The notes beneath the pieces are model-generated. The model was not told the origin of the DNA and ran no database searches. It worked only from the letters and a program-made list of their open reading frames with translations. Below, piece by piece: positions 9,244 through 19,958 of a stretch of DNA of 64,000 nt (positions within the stretch are counted from its first letter, which is position 1; every line of letters starts with the position of its first letter). The stretch spans positions 2,769,501 through 2,833,500 of the forward strand of contig NZ_AP025516.1 in assembly GCF_023169885.1 (NCBI RefSeq). The letters run 5' to 3'. Origin of the DNA: Desulfofustis limnaeus. GTDB taxonomy: Bacteria; Desulfobacterota; Desulfobulbia; Desulfobulbales; Desulfocapsaceae. The position numbers and the translations under genes were made by a program.

Positions 9244-10211
9244 CAGCTCAGATACTTGTGTTTGACTGTTCGCCAGGTGAACTTGAAAAAGATGGTGATC
9301 ATTACCGTGGCTACGGTAATGCCGACCCCCAATTCAACCAGCAGGATACCCAGATGCTGGCCGTGTACCGGATCATGCCGCAAGACGTTGTAATCGAGGA
9401 AGTTGCCGCCGAGCAGTATGCAGACGACACCGACACCGGCATAGATCAGTACCCCGACCGCGGTCAGCATCTGGAGGACCTGGCTCTTGAACACTCGGCG
9501 GGCCGTGCTCAACCCGAACAGCATGGTGTAGAGGATGATGCCGGCGGCGAAGATGACACCGGCCTGAAAACCGCCGCCCGGACCATAATCACCGTGAAAC
9601 TGTACATACAAGGCAAAGATCAGAATCAACGGCATCATCATCTTGGCAACGATTCGCAGGATGATCTGCTGCTGCATATCGGCCGGCACCTTCTGCTGCT
9701 CCTGTTCCTTGGTTTCCCGCGAAACGCGAAGCAAGGACATGACGCCGACTCCGGCGGTGAAGATGACCAGGGTTTCGCCGAGGGTATCATAGCCACGATA
9801 ACTGGCCAGCACCGAGGTGACGATATTGGGCACCCCGATTTCGGCCATAGAATCGTTGATGTATCGCGGTGCCACATGCTTGTGGATCGGCGCCTCGGCG
9901 GAGCCGAAATGCGGCATATCCAGCGTGCCATAAATCAGCAGCATGGTGGTTGCCCCCACTACGCCAAGGGCCAGCATCGGCTTGTAGCGGGTTTTTTCCT
10001 CATGGCGCCGCACCATTTTCAGACTGGCCAGCATCAGCAGTGTCGATATGCCGGCTCCCACCGAAGCCTCGGTGAAAGCCACGTCCACCGCGTCGAGATC
10101 GAGGAACAGTCCGGCCGAGAGCAGGCTGTAAATGCCGGACAACATGACCACGGCAAAAAGGTCGTTGAGCCTGGTGATGGCCAGGGCCGTCATGGCCAGA
10201 AAACTCAACAA
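9243..10211 (-). CDS. MrpA C-terminal/MrpB-like fused subunit (DUF4040 + MnhB)
   Basis: A membrane protein of at least 322 residues. The N-terminal third (LFAVVMLSGIYSLLSAG, DVAFTEASVGAGISTLLMLA) is the DUF4040 module that forms the C-terminal end of MrpA or a separate Mbh-type subunit. The second half (FHGDYGPGGGFQAGVIFAAG and following) is the MnhB domain. The start is unsettled: the first standard start in frame is TTG at 10211, but AAGGAG lies further upstream, 7 bases before an in-frame ATC at 10235, and the frame between them encodes IETLIDFV, as in relatives. The true N-terminus may therefore be about 8 residues longer. It lies directly after the MrpG-like gene. Confidence 0.82.
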   Translation of the reverse strand: MLSFLAMTALAITRLNDLFAVVMLSGIYSLLSAGLFLDLDAVDVAFTEASVGAGISTLLMLASLKMVRRHEEKTRYKPMLALGVVGATTMLLIYGTLDMPHFGSAEAPIHKHVAPRYINDSMAEIGVPNIVTSVLASYRGYDTLGETLVIFTAGVGVMSLLRVSRETKEQEQQKVPADMQQQIILRIVAKMMMPLILIFALYVQFHGDYGPGGGFQAGVIFAAGIILYTMLFGLSTARRVFKSQVLQMLTAVGVLIYAGVGVVCILLGGNFLDYNVLRHDPVHGQHLGILLVELGVGITVATVMITIFFKFTWRTVKHKYLS

Positions 10212-10222
10212 AACGAAATCGA

Positions 10223-10576
10223 TCAGCGTTTCGATGACGGTTCTCCTTCTATCGTCTGCCCTGCTGCATCATCATCGGCGATCCACGGTTTCAGACCGCT
10301 CTTCAACGACGCCTTGGACATGGCGTGGCTGGCCGTTGTTCCAGCCAGCAGAGAAAACAGCAGGATCAGAATCAGTTTAGCCAGCACCAGCCCCCACCCT
10401 GCCTGGAGCATTAATCCGGTAAGGATCAACCCAGCCCCCAGCGTGTCGGTAAGACTGGCCGCATGGATTCGCGTGAAGAAGTCGGGAAAGCGTAACAGGC
10501 CGATACCGCCGGTCAGACAGAAAAAGCTGCCCGAAACAAGAAGAATCCAGGAAAGAATGTCCAGCAAGATATCCAT
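10223..10576 (-). CDS. mrpG: Antiporter subunit MrpG-like
   Basis: A 117-residue protein with MrpG features: FCLTGGIGLLRFPDFFTRIH followed by AASLTDTLGAGLILTGLML is the family signature. Three hydrophobic helices are present and the tail is polar. The ATG at 10576 overlaps the TGA of mrpF (TGATG), so I used it and not the TTG at 10579. It is an inner-membrane accessory subunit of the cation/proton antiporter. Confidence 0.87.
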   Translation of the reverse strand: MDILLDILSWILLVSGSFFCLTGGIGLLRFPDFFTRIHAASLTDTLGAGLILTGLMLQAGWGLVLAKLILILLFSLLAGTTASHAMSKASLKSGLKPWIADDDAAGQTIEGEPSSKR

Positions 10577-10848
10577 CAATCCCCTTCCTCCGTCGGTTTC
10601 TTGGTGGAGTACTCAAAAAACCGTAATATTCCTATAACGCTGATAAAGTTTATCAGGGCATAGACGATGGCAATGTCGAGGAAATCAGGACGCCCACTGA
10701 GAAAACCGAGGACGGCGATCAACAACACCGTCTTGGTGCCGAAGTTGTTCACCGCCAGGATCCGATCGTATAAAGTCGGCCCCTTGAAGGCCCGCGTCAG
10801 TGCGAGCCCCATGACCACAAGAATTATCAACGCGGTCAATTCGTACAT
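10576..10848 (-). CDS. mrpF: Antiporter subunit MrpF-like
   Basis: A 90-residue protein with the MrpF signature: ALTRAFKGPTLYDRILAVNN followed by a three-helix pattern (TKTVLLIAVLGFLSG, IAIVYALINFISVIGILRFF). The ATG at 10848 overlaps the stop of mrpE (TAATG), which decides the start against the longer frame to 10866. It is an inner-membrane subunit, translated with its neighbours. Confidence 0.87.
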   Translation of the reverse strand: MYELTALIILVVMGLALTRAFKGPTLYDRILAVNNFGTKTVLLIAVLGFLSGRPDFLDIAIVYALINFISVIGILRFFEYSTKKPTEEGD

Positions 10849-11318
10849 TAGCGCTCCACGAGGCAAACACGCCGGTCCATGTCACCGGTGAGCAGGCCGG
10901 CCGCCGATTCCTTGGTCAGGGCATGGACCACGATTTTATCGCCTTCCAGATCGACGCTGACCGTACCCGGCGTCAACGTAATGGAGTTGGCGTAGATGAC
11001 CTTGCCGATATCGGTTTTCTGATTGGCGGTAATGGTGATCAAACGGGGGCTGATCGACTCGGTGCCCCGCCAGACATTGGCCGCCACGGCAAGATTGGAG
11101 ACCACCACTTCCTTGATCAGCCAGAGCCAATAGCCGGGGATGGAAAAGGTAAGATTGAGGGGCTGCGACTCTCCGTCCACCACGTCCAGTCGGTTGCAGA
11201 GACTGACCACGAGAGCGACGGAAACCACCATGAAAAACAGGATAAGAGGGGTATAATGACCGGAATTGATCAGCCAGAAGGCCGATAGGAGGGTCGATAA
11301 AGCCAATACGTGTCGCAT
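10848..11318 (-). CDS. mrpE: Antiporter subunit MrpE-like (first gene of operon)
   Basis: A 156-residue MrpE-like membrane protein. Two hydrophobic segments at the N-terminus (LALSTLLSAFWLINSGHYTP, LILFFMVVSVALVVSLCNR) are followed by YWLWLIKEVVVSNLAVAANV and a soluble part with YANSITLTPGTVSVDLEG, the conserved MrpE signature. The ATG at 11318 has GGGGGA 4 bases upstream; the frame can be extended to 11417 but without a ribosome site. The operon reads E-F-G-AB-C-D-D-small-D. The family name is secure; transported ions and coupling are not visible. Confidence 0.88.
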   Translation of the reverse strand: MRHVLALSTLLSAFWLINSGHYTPLILFFMVVSVALVVSLCNRLDVVDGESQPLNLTFSIPGYWLWLIKEVVVSNLAVAANVWRGTESISPRLITITANQKTDIGKVIYANSITLTPGTVSVDLEGDKIVVHALTKESAAGLLTGDMDRRVCLVER

Positions 11319-11427
11319 GATTCCCCCGGTGTGTACCCCGTCGATGTGCTTCCGACATGCGCGGAACAGACAGAAGACGGTACAGATCGGTACAAACGCC
11401 ATACCGTTCTCCAACACAACAGGAATC

Positions 11428-11457
11428 TTCCTACCACTTCAAAACTACTTGTGTCAA
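11428..11457 (-). promoter_or_regulatory. Candidate promoter of the Mrp-like operon
   Basis: On the minus strand TTGACA (11457-11452) is followed after 18 bases by TAGGAA (11433-11428), about 110 bases before the mrpE start. The -35 is perfect but the -10 is weak, so this is only a candidate. The surrounding 263 bases (11319-11581) hold no gene. Confidence 0.3.
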
Positions 11458-11581
11458 GCATTACCGAAAACGATGGAATGATTTTTTATGAATAATTCTG
11501 GGCGTTACAAACTGTTACTGCCGCCTCGACAGGTTCGGCCGAAGGGGGTAGCAGGGGGCGAAAAGCCGACGAACAGATCGA

Positions 11582-11776
11582 TTAGCAACCGTGCTTATGC
11601 AAGAAATCCTCAACCATTTCCTGCATGATAGCGAGTCGGGAGCGACCTGTTTCGTGGACCAGCAACCATGAACAGCGTTGCCAGGATCGGTACAGATGGG
11701 GAGGAACCAGCAGCTTGAGCTCGCACCATTGGGAGGCCGACGACGGATCGGTGTCCTGTTCGGGCCCGTCGTTCAT
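11582..11776 (-). CDS. Small hypothetical protein downstream of hisA
   Basis: A 64-residue protein not recognised as a known family. Its ATG overlaps the TGA of the HisA gene (ATGA), which supports translation. The sequence has a hydrophilic N-terminus (NDGPEQDTDPSSASQW) and then CELKLLVPPHLYRSWQRC and IMQEMVEDFLHKHGC, likely helical, with three cysteines. No membrane segment is present. Confidence 0.5.
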   Translation of the reverse strand: MNDGPEQDTDPSSASQWCELKLLVPPHLYRSWQRCSWLLVHETGRSRLAIMQEMVEDFLHKHGC

Positions 11777-12549
11777 GGGGACACCTGCAAGCGATGGTGA
11801 AAAGAGACGACATCGGCATAGGCGAGAGAGGTGCCGCCGAAGATGTCCAGGGCACTGCCGACGGTGGCGTCAAGTCGGCCGTCGGCCATATGCCGGATAA
11901 GCTCGAGATCCTCCAGGTTGCGGATGCCGCCGGCATAGGTGGTAACCAGTGGACTCGCTTCGGCCAGAATGCGCAGCAGGTTGGCATCGACCCCCTGGCA
12001 GCGGCCTTCCACATCGGCGGCATGAACCAGGAACTCGGCGCAATACCCGGCCAGTTCTTGCAGTTCTTCGGCGGTGATGCGAATGTCGGTAAAACGTTGC
12101 CAGCGATCGGTGACGATGTAATAGTCCTCCCCTCGCCGGCGACAGCTCAAATCGAGGACCAGTCGCTCCCGACCCACCGCCGCGCTGAGCCCGGCCAAAC
12201 GCTGCCGATCGAGTCGTCCCTGGGAAAAGACCCAGGAGGTCACAATCACATGGGAAGCCCCGCGCTCCAGCCAATCGGCTGCGTTTTCCACGGTGATCCC
12301 CCCGCCGATCTGCAATCCTCCCGGCCAGGCGGCAAGCGCTTCGGTCGCGGCCGCTTCATTGCCGGGACCGAGCATGATGACATGACCGCCGGCCAGACCG
12401 TCCCGACGATAGAGGTGAGCAAACCAGGAGGCGGGACGGTCGGCGACAAAATTGGTCTGCAGGTGGGCCGGATCGTCATCCCGCAGGGTAGAGCCGACAA
12501 TCTGCTTGACCACTCCATTGTGCAGGTCGATGCAGGGTCTGATCCTCAT
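11773..12549 (-). CDS. hisA: HisA, eukaryotic-type ProFAR isomerase
   Basis: Phosphoribosylformimino-5-aminoimidazole carboxamide ribotide isomerase catalyses the fourth step of histidine synthesis. The 258-residue sequence starts MRIRPCIDLHNGVVKQIVGS, which matches the eukaryotic (yeast HIS6-like) branch and not the common bacterial HisA with its IPAIDL start. Other landmarks are GLQIGGGITVENAADWLERG, the substrate phosphate site, and TTYAGGIRNLEDLELIRHM. It is not in a his operon here: it follows a RecA-like ATPase by 46 bases and precedes a 64-residue protein. The branch assignment comes from pattern recognition and would need a tree. Confidence 0.82.
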   Translation of the reverse strand: MRIRPCIDLHNGVVKQIVGSTLRDDDPAHLQTNFVADRPASWFAHLYRRDGLAGGHVIMLGPGNEAAATEALAAWPGGLQIGGGITVENAADWLERGASHVIVTSWVFSQGRLDRQRLAGLSAAVGRERLVLDLSCRRRGEDYYIVTDRWQRFTDIRITAEELQELAGYCAEFLVHAADVEGRCQGVDANLLRILAEASPLVTTYAGGIRNLEDLELIRHMADGRLDATVGSALDIFGGTSLAYADVVSFHHRLQVSP

Positions 12550-12595
12550 GAGGCGATCCGCAACTGCCGTTAAGCCATTACCAGCGCAGCGGCCA

Positions 12596-13291
12596 TCACC
12601 GTTTCTTGATCATCATGGTGGAAGGATCGAGGGTCAGCGTGGTGCCGGGCTCCACCTGGCAATAGGCGCAGCGCAGGATGTCCAGATGAATCGCCTCACC
12701 ATGCGGTTTGATCAGCAACACTACCTCGAACAGGTCGTCGATGGTATGGCAGGGGGCCGGAACGCCGTCGACACTGACCCGAGGATCGTCACGATGACAG
12801 ACCGCAGAAAACCAGATAACGGCGATACCGAGGTCGGCCATCAACGCTTTTAGTTCTTCCATCGCCTTGCGTCCGTTGCCGTCAAAATCGTAGCCATCGA
12901 TGATCAGACAGTCTGGACGGAAGATGTCCTGGTGAATCAAATCCTTCAATCGCTCCTCGAGCCTCGGGCGATTGAATACGCTTTCCTTGAAGGTCATGAT
13001 CATCCGTCGCCGCGCCACATCCGATCGAACCTCCTCCGATAAATCCTCGACCATCAGGGACAGGATATCGTCGTATCGATCGCGGGTCTTCTCGATGGAC
13101 TCACCGATGGCCACGTGCAAGACGCGGTTGCCGCGCAGCATCGAATCCAGAGCGATCTGCACCAGGATCGCCGTTTTACCCAGGCCCGCCCGGGCCATCA
13201 CCAGGCCGAGACTTTGCCGGCCTTCCTCCGCTTTTTTATCGAGCCCCAGCACCCGTAACGGATTGCTGGCGATCAAATCTTCCATTCGCAT
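12596..13291 (-). CDS. RecA/DnaB-like P-loop ATPase
   Basis: A 231-residue protein with a Walker A motif (MARAGLGKTAILVQIALDSM) and a Walker B strand ending in Asp (DCLIIDGYDFDG). The layout resembles the RecA/KaiC/DnaB ATPase core, but there are no added domains. The C-terminal CAYCQVEPGTTLTLDPSTMM contains two cysteines. The ATG at 13291 is preceded by GAGGAG; the frame can begin at TTG 13300. It lies 84 bases after fusA and 46 bases before hisA on the same strand. I do not know its function. Confidence 0.7.
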   Translation of the reverse strand: MRMEDLIASNPLRVLGLDKKAEEGRQSLGLVMARAGLGKTAILVQIALDSMLRGNRVLHVAIGESIEKTRDRYDDILSLMVEDLSEEVRSDVARRRMIMTFKESVFNRPRLEERLKDLIHQDIFRPDCLIIDGYDFDGNGRKAMEELKALMADLGIAVIWFSAVCHRDDPRVSVDGVPAPCHTIDDLFEVVLLIKPHGEAIHLDILRCAYCQVEPGTTLTLDPSTMMIKKR

Positions 13292-13375
13292 GGCAGTCAA
13301 CGCTCCTCACATGATAAACACGATAACGGCCGGTACCGGTTCCACGCACCAGCATACCAACCCGCTGCCGCAGAA

Positions 13376-15460
13376 TCAGCTGTTTTTCTTTTCCTGCTCG
13401 TACTTCTTCACCAACTCCTCGCTGATCCCTTTCGGCACCTGCTTGAAGGTGGCAAATTCCATGGTGAATTCCGCTTTACCCTGGGTCAGGGAGCGCAGCA
13501 CCGTAGAATAACCGAACATCTCAGATAGGGGCACCTCGGCCTCGACGACGGTATAGGTACCCTCTTCAACGGTACCGATGATCATGCCGCGACGCTGGTT
13601 CAGGCTGCCCATGACGGCACCCTGAAACTCGGTGGGACCCTCCACGGCCACTTTCATGATCGGTTCCATGATCACCGGCTGGGCCTTGCGGTACGCCTCC
13701 TTGAAAGCACCGATGGCGGCCAGCTGGAAGGCGATGTCCGAGGAGTCGACCGAATGGGCCGCACCATCGTTGATGGTCACCCGTACCCCGGTGATCGGAG
13801 CCCCGCAGAGGACGCCTTTTTCCAGGCTCTTCTGGAAACCCTTGTCGCAGGAGGGGATGTATTCCCGGGGAATGACACCGCCGACGATGGAATCGACAAA
13901 TTCGTACTCACCTTCCTCGAGCGGCTCGAGGAAACCGGCCACCCGACCGTACTGGCCGGAGCCGCCGGTCTGCTTCTTATGGATGTAATCGAAATCGGCG
14001 CGGGCGGTAATGGTCTCCCGATAGGCCACCTGAGGCGCTCCCGCCTTCACTTCCGCCTTGTACTCGCGCCTCATCCGTTCGATATAGACATCCAGATGCA
14101 GTTCGCCCATCCCGGAAATAATGGTCTCACCGGTCTCGTGATCCACATAGGTACGAAAGGTCGGGTCTTCTTTGGTAAAACGGTTGAGGGCCTTGGACAT
14201 ATTGGTCTGCGCTTTATTGTCCACGGGGATGATGGCCAGCGAGATAACCGGCTCGGGGATATGCATCGAACTCATCGACGCCTCGATCCCCTCGGCGGTA
14301 AAGGTGTCGCCGGAGGCGCAATCGATACCGAACAGCGCCACGATATCGCCCGGGCCGCACCCCTCGATCTCTTCCATCTCGTCGGCATGCATCCGCACCA
14401 ATCGGCCGATTTTCACCTTTTTTCCGGTCCGGCTATTGTAGACGGTATCCCCTTTGTTCAGGTTACCCTGGTAGGTCCGGACATAGGTCAATTGCCCGTA
14501 GCGGCCGTCTTCGAGTTTGAAGGCGAGCATGATGAGCGGGTCGTCGGTTTGGTTGGAAACGGCAAATTCCTGTTCGTTGTTGCGCAGGTCCAAGGCGAAG
14601 TTCTGCACATCGGTCGGACAGGGCAGATAGGCGGCCACCGCGTCGAGCAGCGGCTGGATGCCCTTGTTCTTATAGGCCGAGCCAACGAAGACCGGAGTGA
14701 ATTCAAGAGCGAGGGTCCCCTTGCGCACGGCATCATTGATCAGCTGCACGTCGACCTCTCCCCCTTCGAGCAGGGCCTCCATCAACTCGTCGGAAAACAT
14801 GGACAGCTCCTCGAGCAGTGCCTGCCGTTTGTTCTCCACCTCATCCAGCAGTTCGGCGGGGATCTCGGCCTCGCGCATCTGTTCGCCGCTCTTTCCTTCG
14901 AAATAGATCGCCTTCATGGTGACCAGATCGACCAAACCGGCAAAATCCGCCTCCAGTCCGATCGGCAGCTGCATCAGGTGCGCATTGAGCTCGAGTTTTT
15001 CGCGTAGCTGAGTGGCGACGCGCTCGGGATTGGCACCGGTCCGATCGCACTTGTTGACAAAAGCGATCCGTGGCACCCGATAGCGGGTCATCTGCCGATT
15101 GACCGTTATCGACTGGGACTGCACGCCGCCGACGGAACAGAGCACCAGGATGGCACCATCAAGTACCCGCAGGGCCCGCTCCACTTCGATGGTGAAGTCC
15201 ACGTGCCCGGGGGTATCGATGATATTGATGTCGACATCTTTCCAGGAAGCGTAGGTGGCGGCCGACTGAATGGTGATGCCGCGTTCCTTCTCCAGTTCCA
15301 TCGAGTCCATTTTGGCGCCGACGCCGTCCTTGCCGCGGACTTCGTGAACGGCATGGATCCGGTTGGTATAAAAGAGTATCCGCTCGGTCAGGGTGGTCTT
15401 GCCGGAATCGATATGAGCGCTGATACCGATATTGCGAACCTTTGATAAGTCTCTCGTCAT
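13376..15460 (-). CDS. fusA: Elongation factor G
   Basis: EF-G is the GTPase that drives ribosome translocation and, with RRF, recycling. The 694-residue length is standard. GTP-binding motifs are [17 protein letters not shown] (G1), [13 protein letters not shown] (G2 area), DTPGHVDF (G3) and [10 protein letters not shown] (G4). Domain IV has [20 protein letters not shown], with GQYG conserved. The ATG at 15460 follows AGAGGAAA; the frame is open upstream to 15628, but that stretch is the 3' end of a group II intron, so the extension is not coding. The gene is not in a str operon here: no rpsL, rpsG or tuf neighbours it. It may be a second EF-G copy. Confidence 0.95.
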   Translation of the reverse strand: MTRDLSKVRNIGISAHIDSGKTTLTERILFYTNRIHAVHEVRGKDGVGAKMDSMELEKERGITIQSAATYASWKDVDINIIDTPGHVDFTIEVERALRVLDGAILVLCSVGGVQSQSITVNRQMTRYRVPRIAFVNKCDRTGANPERVATQLREKLELNAHLMQLPIGLEADFAGLVDLVTMKAIYFEGKSGEQMREAEIPAELLDEVENKRQALLEELSMFSDELMEALLEGGEVDVQLINDAVRKGTLALEFTPVFVGSAYKNKGIQPLLDAVAAYLPCPTDVQNFALDLRNNEQEFAVSNQTDDPLIMLAFKLEDGRYGQLTYVRTYQGNLNKGDTVYNSRTGKKVKIGRLVRMHADEMEEIEGCGPGDIVALFGIDCASGDTFTAEGIEASMSSMHIPEPVISLAIIPVDNKAQTNMSKALNRFTKEDPTFRTYVDHETGETIISGMGELHLDVYIERMRREYKAEVKAGAPQVAYRETITARADFDYIHKKQTGGSGQYGRVAGFLEPLEEGEYEFVDSIVGGVIPREYIPSCDKGFQKSLEKGVLCGAPITGVRVTINDGAAHSVDSSDIAFQLAAIGAFKEAYRKAQPVIMEPIMKVAVEGPTEFQGAVMGSLNQRRGMIIGTVEEGTYTVVEAEVPLSEMFGYSTVLRSLTQGKAEFTMEFATFKQVPKGISEELVKKYEQEKKNS

Positions 15461-15522
15461 GGTTGTTTTCCTCTGCCGTTTTGCCTGTGCAGCTCCTCTC
15501 GGCCTGCTGCCGGGAGTAAAGA

Positions 15523-17408
<1,886 letters not shown>

Positions 17409-17441
17409 AAAAAGAAAGGAGTTACAGGATGCTGTAACCCC
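17409..17441 (-). terminator. Terminator-like hairpin used as intron target
   Basis: Read on the minus strand: GTTACAG, a 4-base loop, CTGTAAC, then TCCTTTCTTTTT. The intron's first base follows this T-rich run directly. It lies between the SLC13 gene (stop 17618) and fusA, downstream of a good minus-strand promoter at 17543-17570, so it may be an attenuator in the fusA leader and not only the terminator of the permease gene. Confidence 0.75.
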
Positions 17442-17542
17442 TTGCCTAGCTCGGTTATCGTAACCCGCCGGGTGGCGACAATCGGGTGAATCCGCGTCAG
17501 AGAATGATGCCTAACCATCATTCTGTCAATAGGAAACCGCTA

Positions 17543-17570
17543 ATTATACAATTTTCAAATTGATAATCAA
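17543..17570 (-). promoter_or_regulatory. Candidate fusA promoter
   Basis: On the minus strand TTGATT (17570-17565), 16 bases, and TATAAT (17548-17543) form a good sigma-70-type promoter 47 bases after the SLC13 stop. Transcription would run through a perfect 9-bp hairpin (stem AGAATGATG), the terminator-like hairpin at 17409-17441 and the intron before reaching fusA. Confidence 0.55.
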
Positions 17571-17617
17571 GAAAAAAAACGAACACCACGTCTGGGTCTG
17601 GCTGGTTACTCCCCTGA

Positions 17618-19612
17618 TCACTGGTAGAACAGGGTAAGCATGGAAATCAACACCACCAGATAAATGATCGTCATGCCGGTACCGGCCCGGATATAATCGA
17701 CGGTCTGATAGCCGCCCGGCCGCATGACCAACGCATTGACCTGGTGGGTGGGCAGGACGAAGGTGTTCGAAGCGGCCAGCGCCACGACCATGGCCGCCAG
17801 GCGCGGATCGCTGCCCACCTCGACCGCCATGGCCATACACAACGGCACCAGCAGGACGGTGGCCCCGACGTTGGAGATCACCAGGGTGAAAAAAGAGGTC
17901 AAGATGCCGACGATCAACAGGAAGACCACCTGGGGAACCTGGCCGATGGCGTTGATGATAGTCACCGCCACCCACTCGGCGGCGCCGCTCTTTTGAAAGG
18001 CGAGCCCGAGCGGAATCAGGCCAGCCAGCAAAAAAACGGTCATCCAGTCGATGGAGCGGTAGGCCTCGTCAATGGTCAGGACCTTGGACAGGATCATGCC
18101 AAGCGCTCCGATCAGCAGGGAGATGGACAGGGACAATTTGATGGGCACCCCCAAGAAGGCGGTCACCGGCTCGAGCCAGAGAACCAGGGCGGCAGTGATA
18201 AGCAGCCAGGCAACGGCGCGGCCGGCCCGCTCCTGATGAATCTCTTCCCCCTTGATGGCATTGGTGAACACGAAGCAATTCCGTTTCTGCAGTTCCCGAA
18301 ATTTTTCCCAACGGCCGAACATCAGGATGGCATCGCCCGGTTTAATCACTTCCCGGGTGATCTGATTGAACTGGCAAGCGCCGTCCCGGCAGAGTACCAC
18401 CGGCACCACCCCGTTGGTCTTGCGAAACCTTCGTTCACGCATGGTATGCCCCGCCAGCAATGAGCGCGGGGTGACGATACCCTCTACGATTCCAGCGTTG
18501 TTCACCGAGAAGTCCTCGGCAAAGACATCCAGTTCCCCCTTGTACACCAGGCCCAGATCATCGGCGCATTGCCGGACATGCACCTCGTTACCGACGATGG
18601 CCAAGGTCTCTCCGGACCGAATCAGTTCATCGCGGGTCGGGGCATAATTCTTTTGTTTGGTATCCGGCATATAGACTCCGGCCACCGTCACATGATAGCG
18701 GTCCCGGAAATGCAGTTCTTCCAGCGTGAACGAGCCAAACACCGCTGGCACCCAGACCTCGTAAACTCCGGCCACCTCCCGGTAGGTGTCGACCAGCGAT
18801 GAGGGCATTAGCCTGCTGTCCTGATCATCGCCGTCCCGACGCGGCATGATCAGGTTACCAAAAACCAGGAAGTAGCCGATTGCGGCTGCCACCAGCGCAA
18901 GACCGATGGGGGTCTGAGTGAACAGACCAAGGGGTTCAACTTTTTCCGGCAGGATACCGAGACCGTTGGCCTGCATGATCAAGTCGTTGAGCAGGATGGT
19001 TGGACTGGCCCCGACCAGTGAAACGGTACCACCGATGATGGCGCAAAAGGCCATGGGCAGCAAAATCCGGGAGGGCGCGATGCCAGTCTGCCTGCCGATT
19101 CTGATGACCGCTGGCATGAACAAGGCGGCTGCGCCGATGTTTTGCATGAAACTGGAAATAACGGCAACCGTCGCCGAGATCAAGGCCTTGATTCGATTTT
19201 CCGATCTTCCTGCAATTTTCAGAAGATAACGGGCCAGAACATTCATGCAGCCGGTCTTGTCCAAGCCGCTGCCGATGATGACCACGGCAATGATCGCCAC
19301 CACGGCGTTGCTTGACAGTCCGCTGATCGCCTCCTGCGGCGTCACCAGGCCGAGCACTGGCAGAAGCACCATCATGATGAGGCCCACCACATCCACCCGT
19401 ACCCACTCAAAGATAAACAACAAGACGGCCACCAGCAGGACTCCGAACACCAAACCCATGTCCAGGGTAAAGGCAACGTCTTTGACCGGCTGGACGCCGC
19501 TGGCCAGAGCCGGACTCACCAGCAGCACGGCCAGCGGACCGGGGAAAATGGCTATTATGCTACGAATTGCCCACCTGCAATAAGATGTGTCCCTGTCACT
19601 TGCTGTCGCCAT
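17618..19612 (-). CDS. SLC13-family anion permease with RCK_C (TrkA-C) domains
   Basis: A 664-residue inner-membrane permease of the SLC13/DASS group, which imports sulfate or dicarboxylates with Na+ or H+. Two blocks of membrane helices (about residues 45-225 and 455-664) flank a soluble middle with two TrkA-C-like domains (FTLEELHFRDRYHVTVAGVY, then SGETLAIVGNEVHVRQCADD and a second repeat ending GDAILMFGRWEKF). SNP-like hairpin motifs appear as SNAVVAIIAVVIIGSG and ASNTFVLPTHQVNAL. The first 40 residues resemble a signal-like extension. In a sulfur-metabolising anaerobe sulfate is a plausible substrate, but this is inference. No regulator is adjacent. Confidence 0.85.
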   Translation of the reverse strand: MATASDRDTSYCRWAIRSIIAIFPGPLAVLLVSPALASGVQPVKDVAFTLDMGLVFGVLLVAVLLFIFEWVRVDVVGLIMMVLLPVLGLVTPQEAISGLSSNAVVAIIAVVIIGSGLDKTGCMNVLARYLLKIAGRSENRIKALISATVAVISSFMQNIGAAALFMPAVIRIGRQTGIAPSRILLPMAFCAIIGGTVSLVGASPTILLNDLIMQANGLGILPEKVEPLGLFTQTPIGLALVAAAIGYFLVFGNLIMPRRDGDDQDSRLMPSSLVDTYREVAGVYEVWVPAVFGSFTLEELHFRDRYHVTVAGVYMPDTKQKNYAPTRDELIRSGETLAIVGNEVHVRQCADDLGLVYKGELDVFAEDFSVNNAGIVEGIVTPRSLLAGHTMRERRFRKTNGVVPVVLCRDGACQFNQITREVIKPGDAILMFGRWEKFRELQKRNCFVFTNAIKGEEIHQERAGRAVAWLLITAALVLWLEPVTAFLGVPIKLSLSISLLIGALGMILSKVLTIDEAYRSIDWMTVFLLAGLIPLGLAFQKSGAAEWVAVTIINAIGQVPQVVFLLIVGILTSFFTLVISNVGATVLLVPLCMAMAVEVGSDPRLAAMVVALAASNTFVLPTHQVNALVMRPGGYQTVDYIRAGTGMTIIYLVVLISMLTLFYQ

Positions 19613-19958
19613 GATCTCGTCTCTTTCTTTTGGCTCTCATTCATTCCTCTGAGCGGTACCTATCGTCATCTTCGGGCCGGTTGCAACGCCATTCTCAGGC
19701 GCAAGACCATGAGCCGAAACAAGCGAAGCCAGCCCGAGAACGTGGACGAATTGCCTGCGACACTTTGGAAATTCAGTATATGGTTAAATAACTAAAGCCC
19801 ATTCCCTCCCCAAGTGCAACAGCAATCTCTCCAAAACAAGGCGGGGCCGGATATGCCAGCGTTGCTGAACAGATCCGGCCCCGGGTCTTGAGCATCCCCA
19901 CCTGAACCAGCGCCACCCGAAATATCGGGGGCTCTTGGCAATCGGTGGAAAAAGGAGA
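19613..19958. other. Intergenic region between SulP stop and SLC13 start
   Basis: 346 bases without a convincing gene. It holds the hairpin at 19842-19883 that can end SulP transcription and otherwise only the upstream region of the SLC13 gene; I saw no tRNA and no clear promoter. Confidence 0.5.
19842..19883 (-). terminator. Possible terminator after the carbonic anhydrase-SulP operon
   Basis: An 11-bp perfect inverted repeat (CGGGGCCGGAT and ATCCGGCCCCG) with a loop of about 20 bases, 75 bases downstream of the SulP stop. On the minus strand it is followed by CCTTGTTTTGG, a modest T-run, so termination is plausible but not certain. Confidence 0.5.

Noticed and set aside
17505-17530. GCCTAAC/GTTAGGC near 17510 as an integron core site
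   Set aside because: The core sequence fits GTTRRRY on the minus strand, but no partner site or attC fold was found; it is the loop of a simple hairpin.
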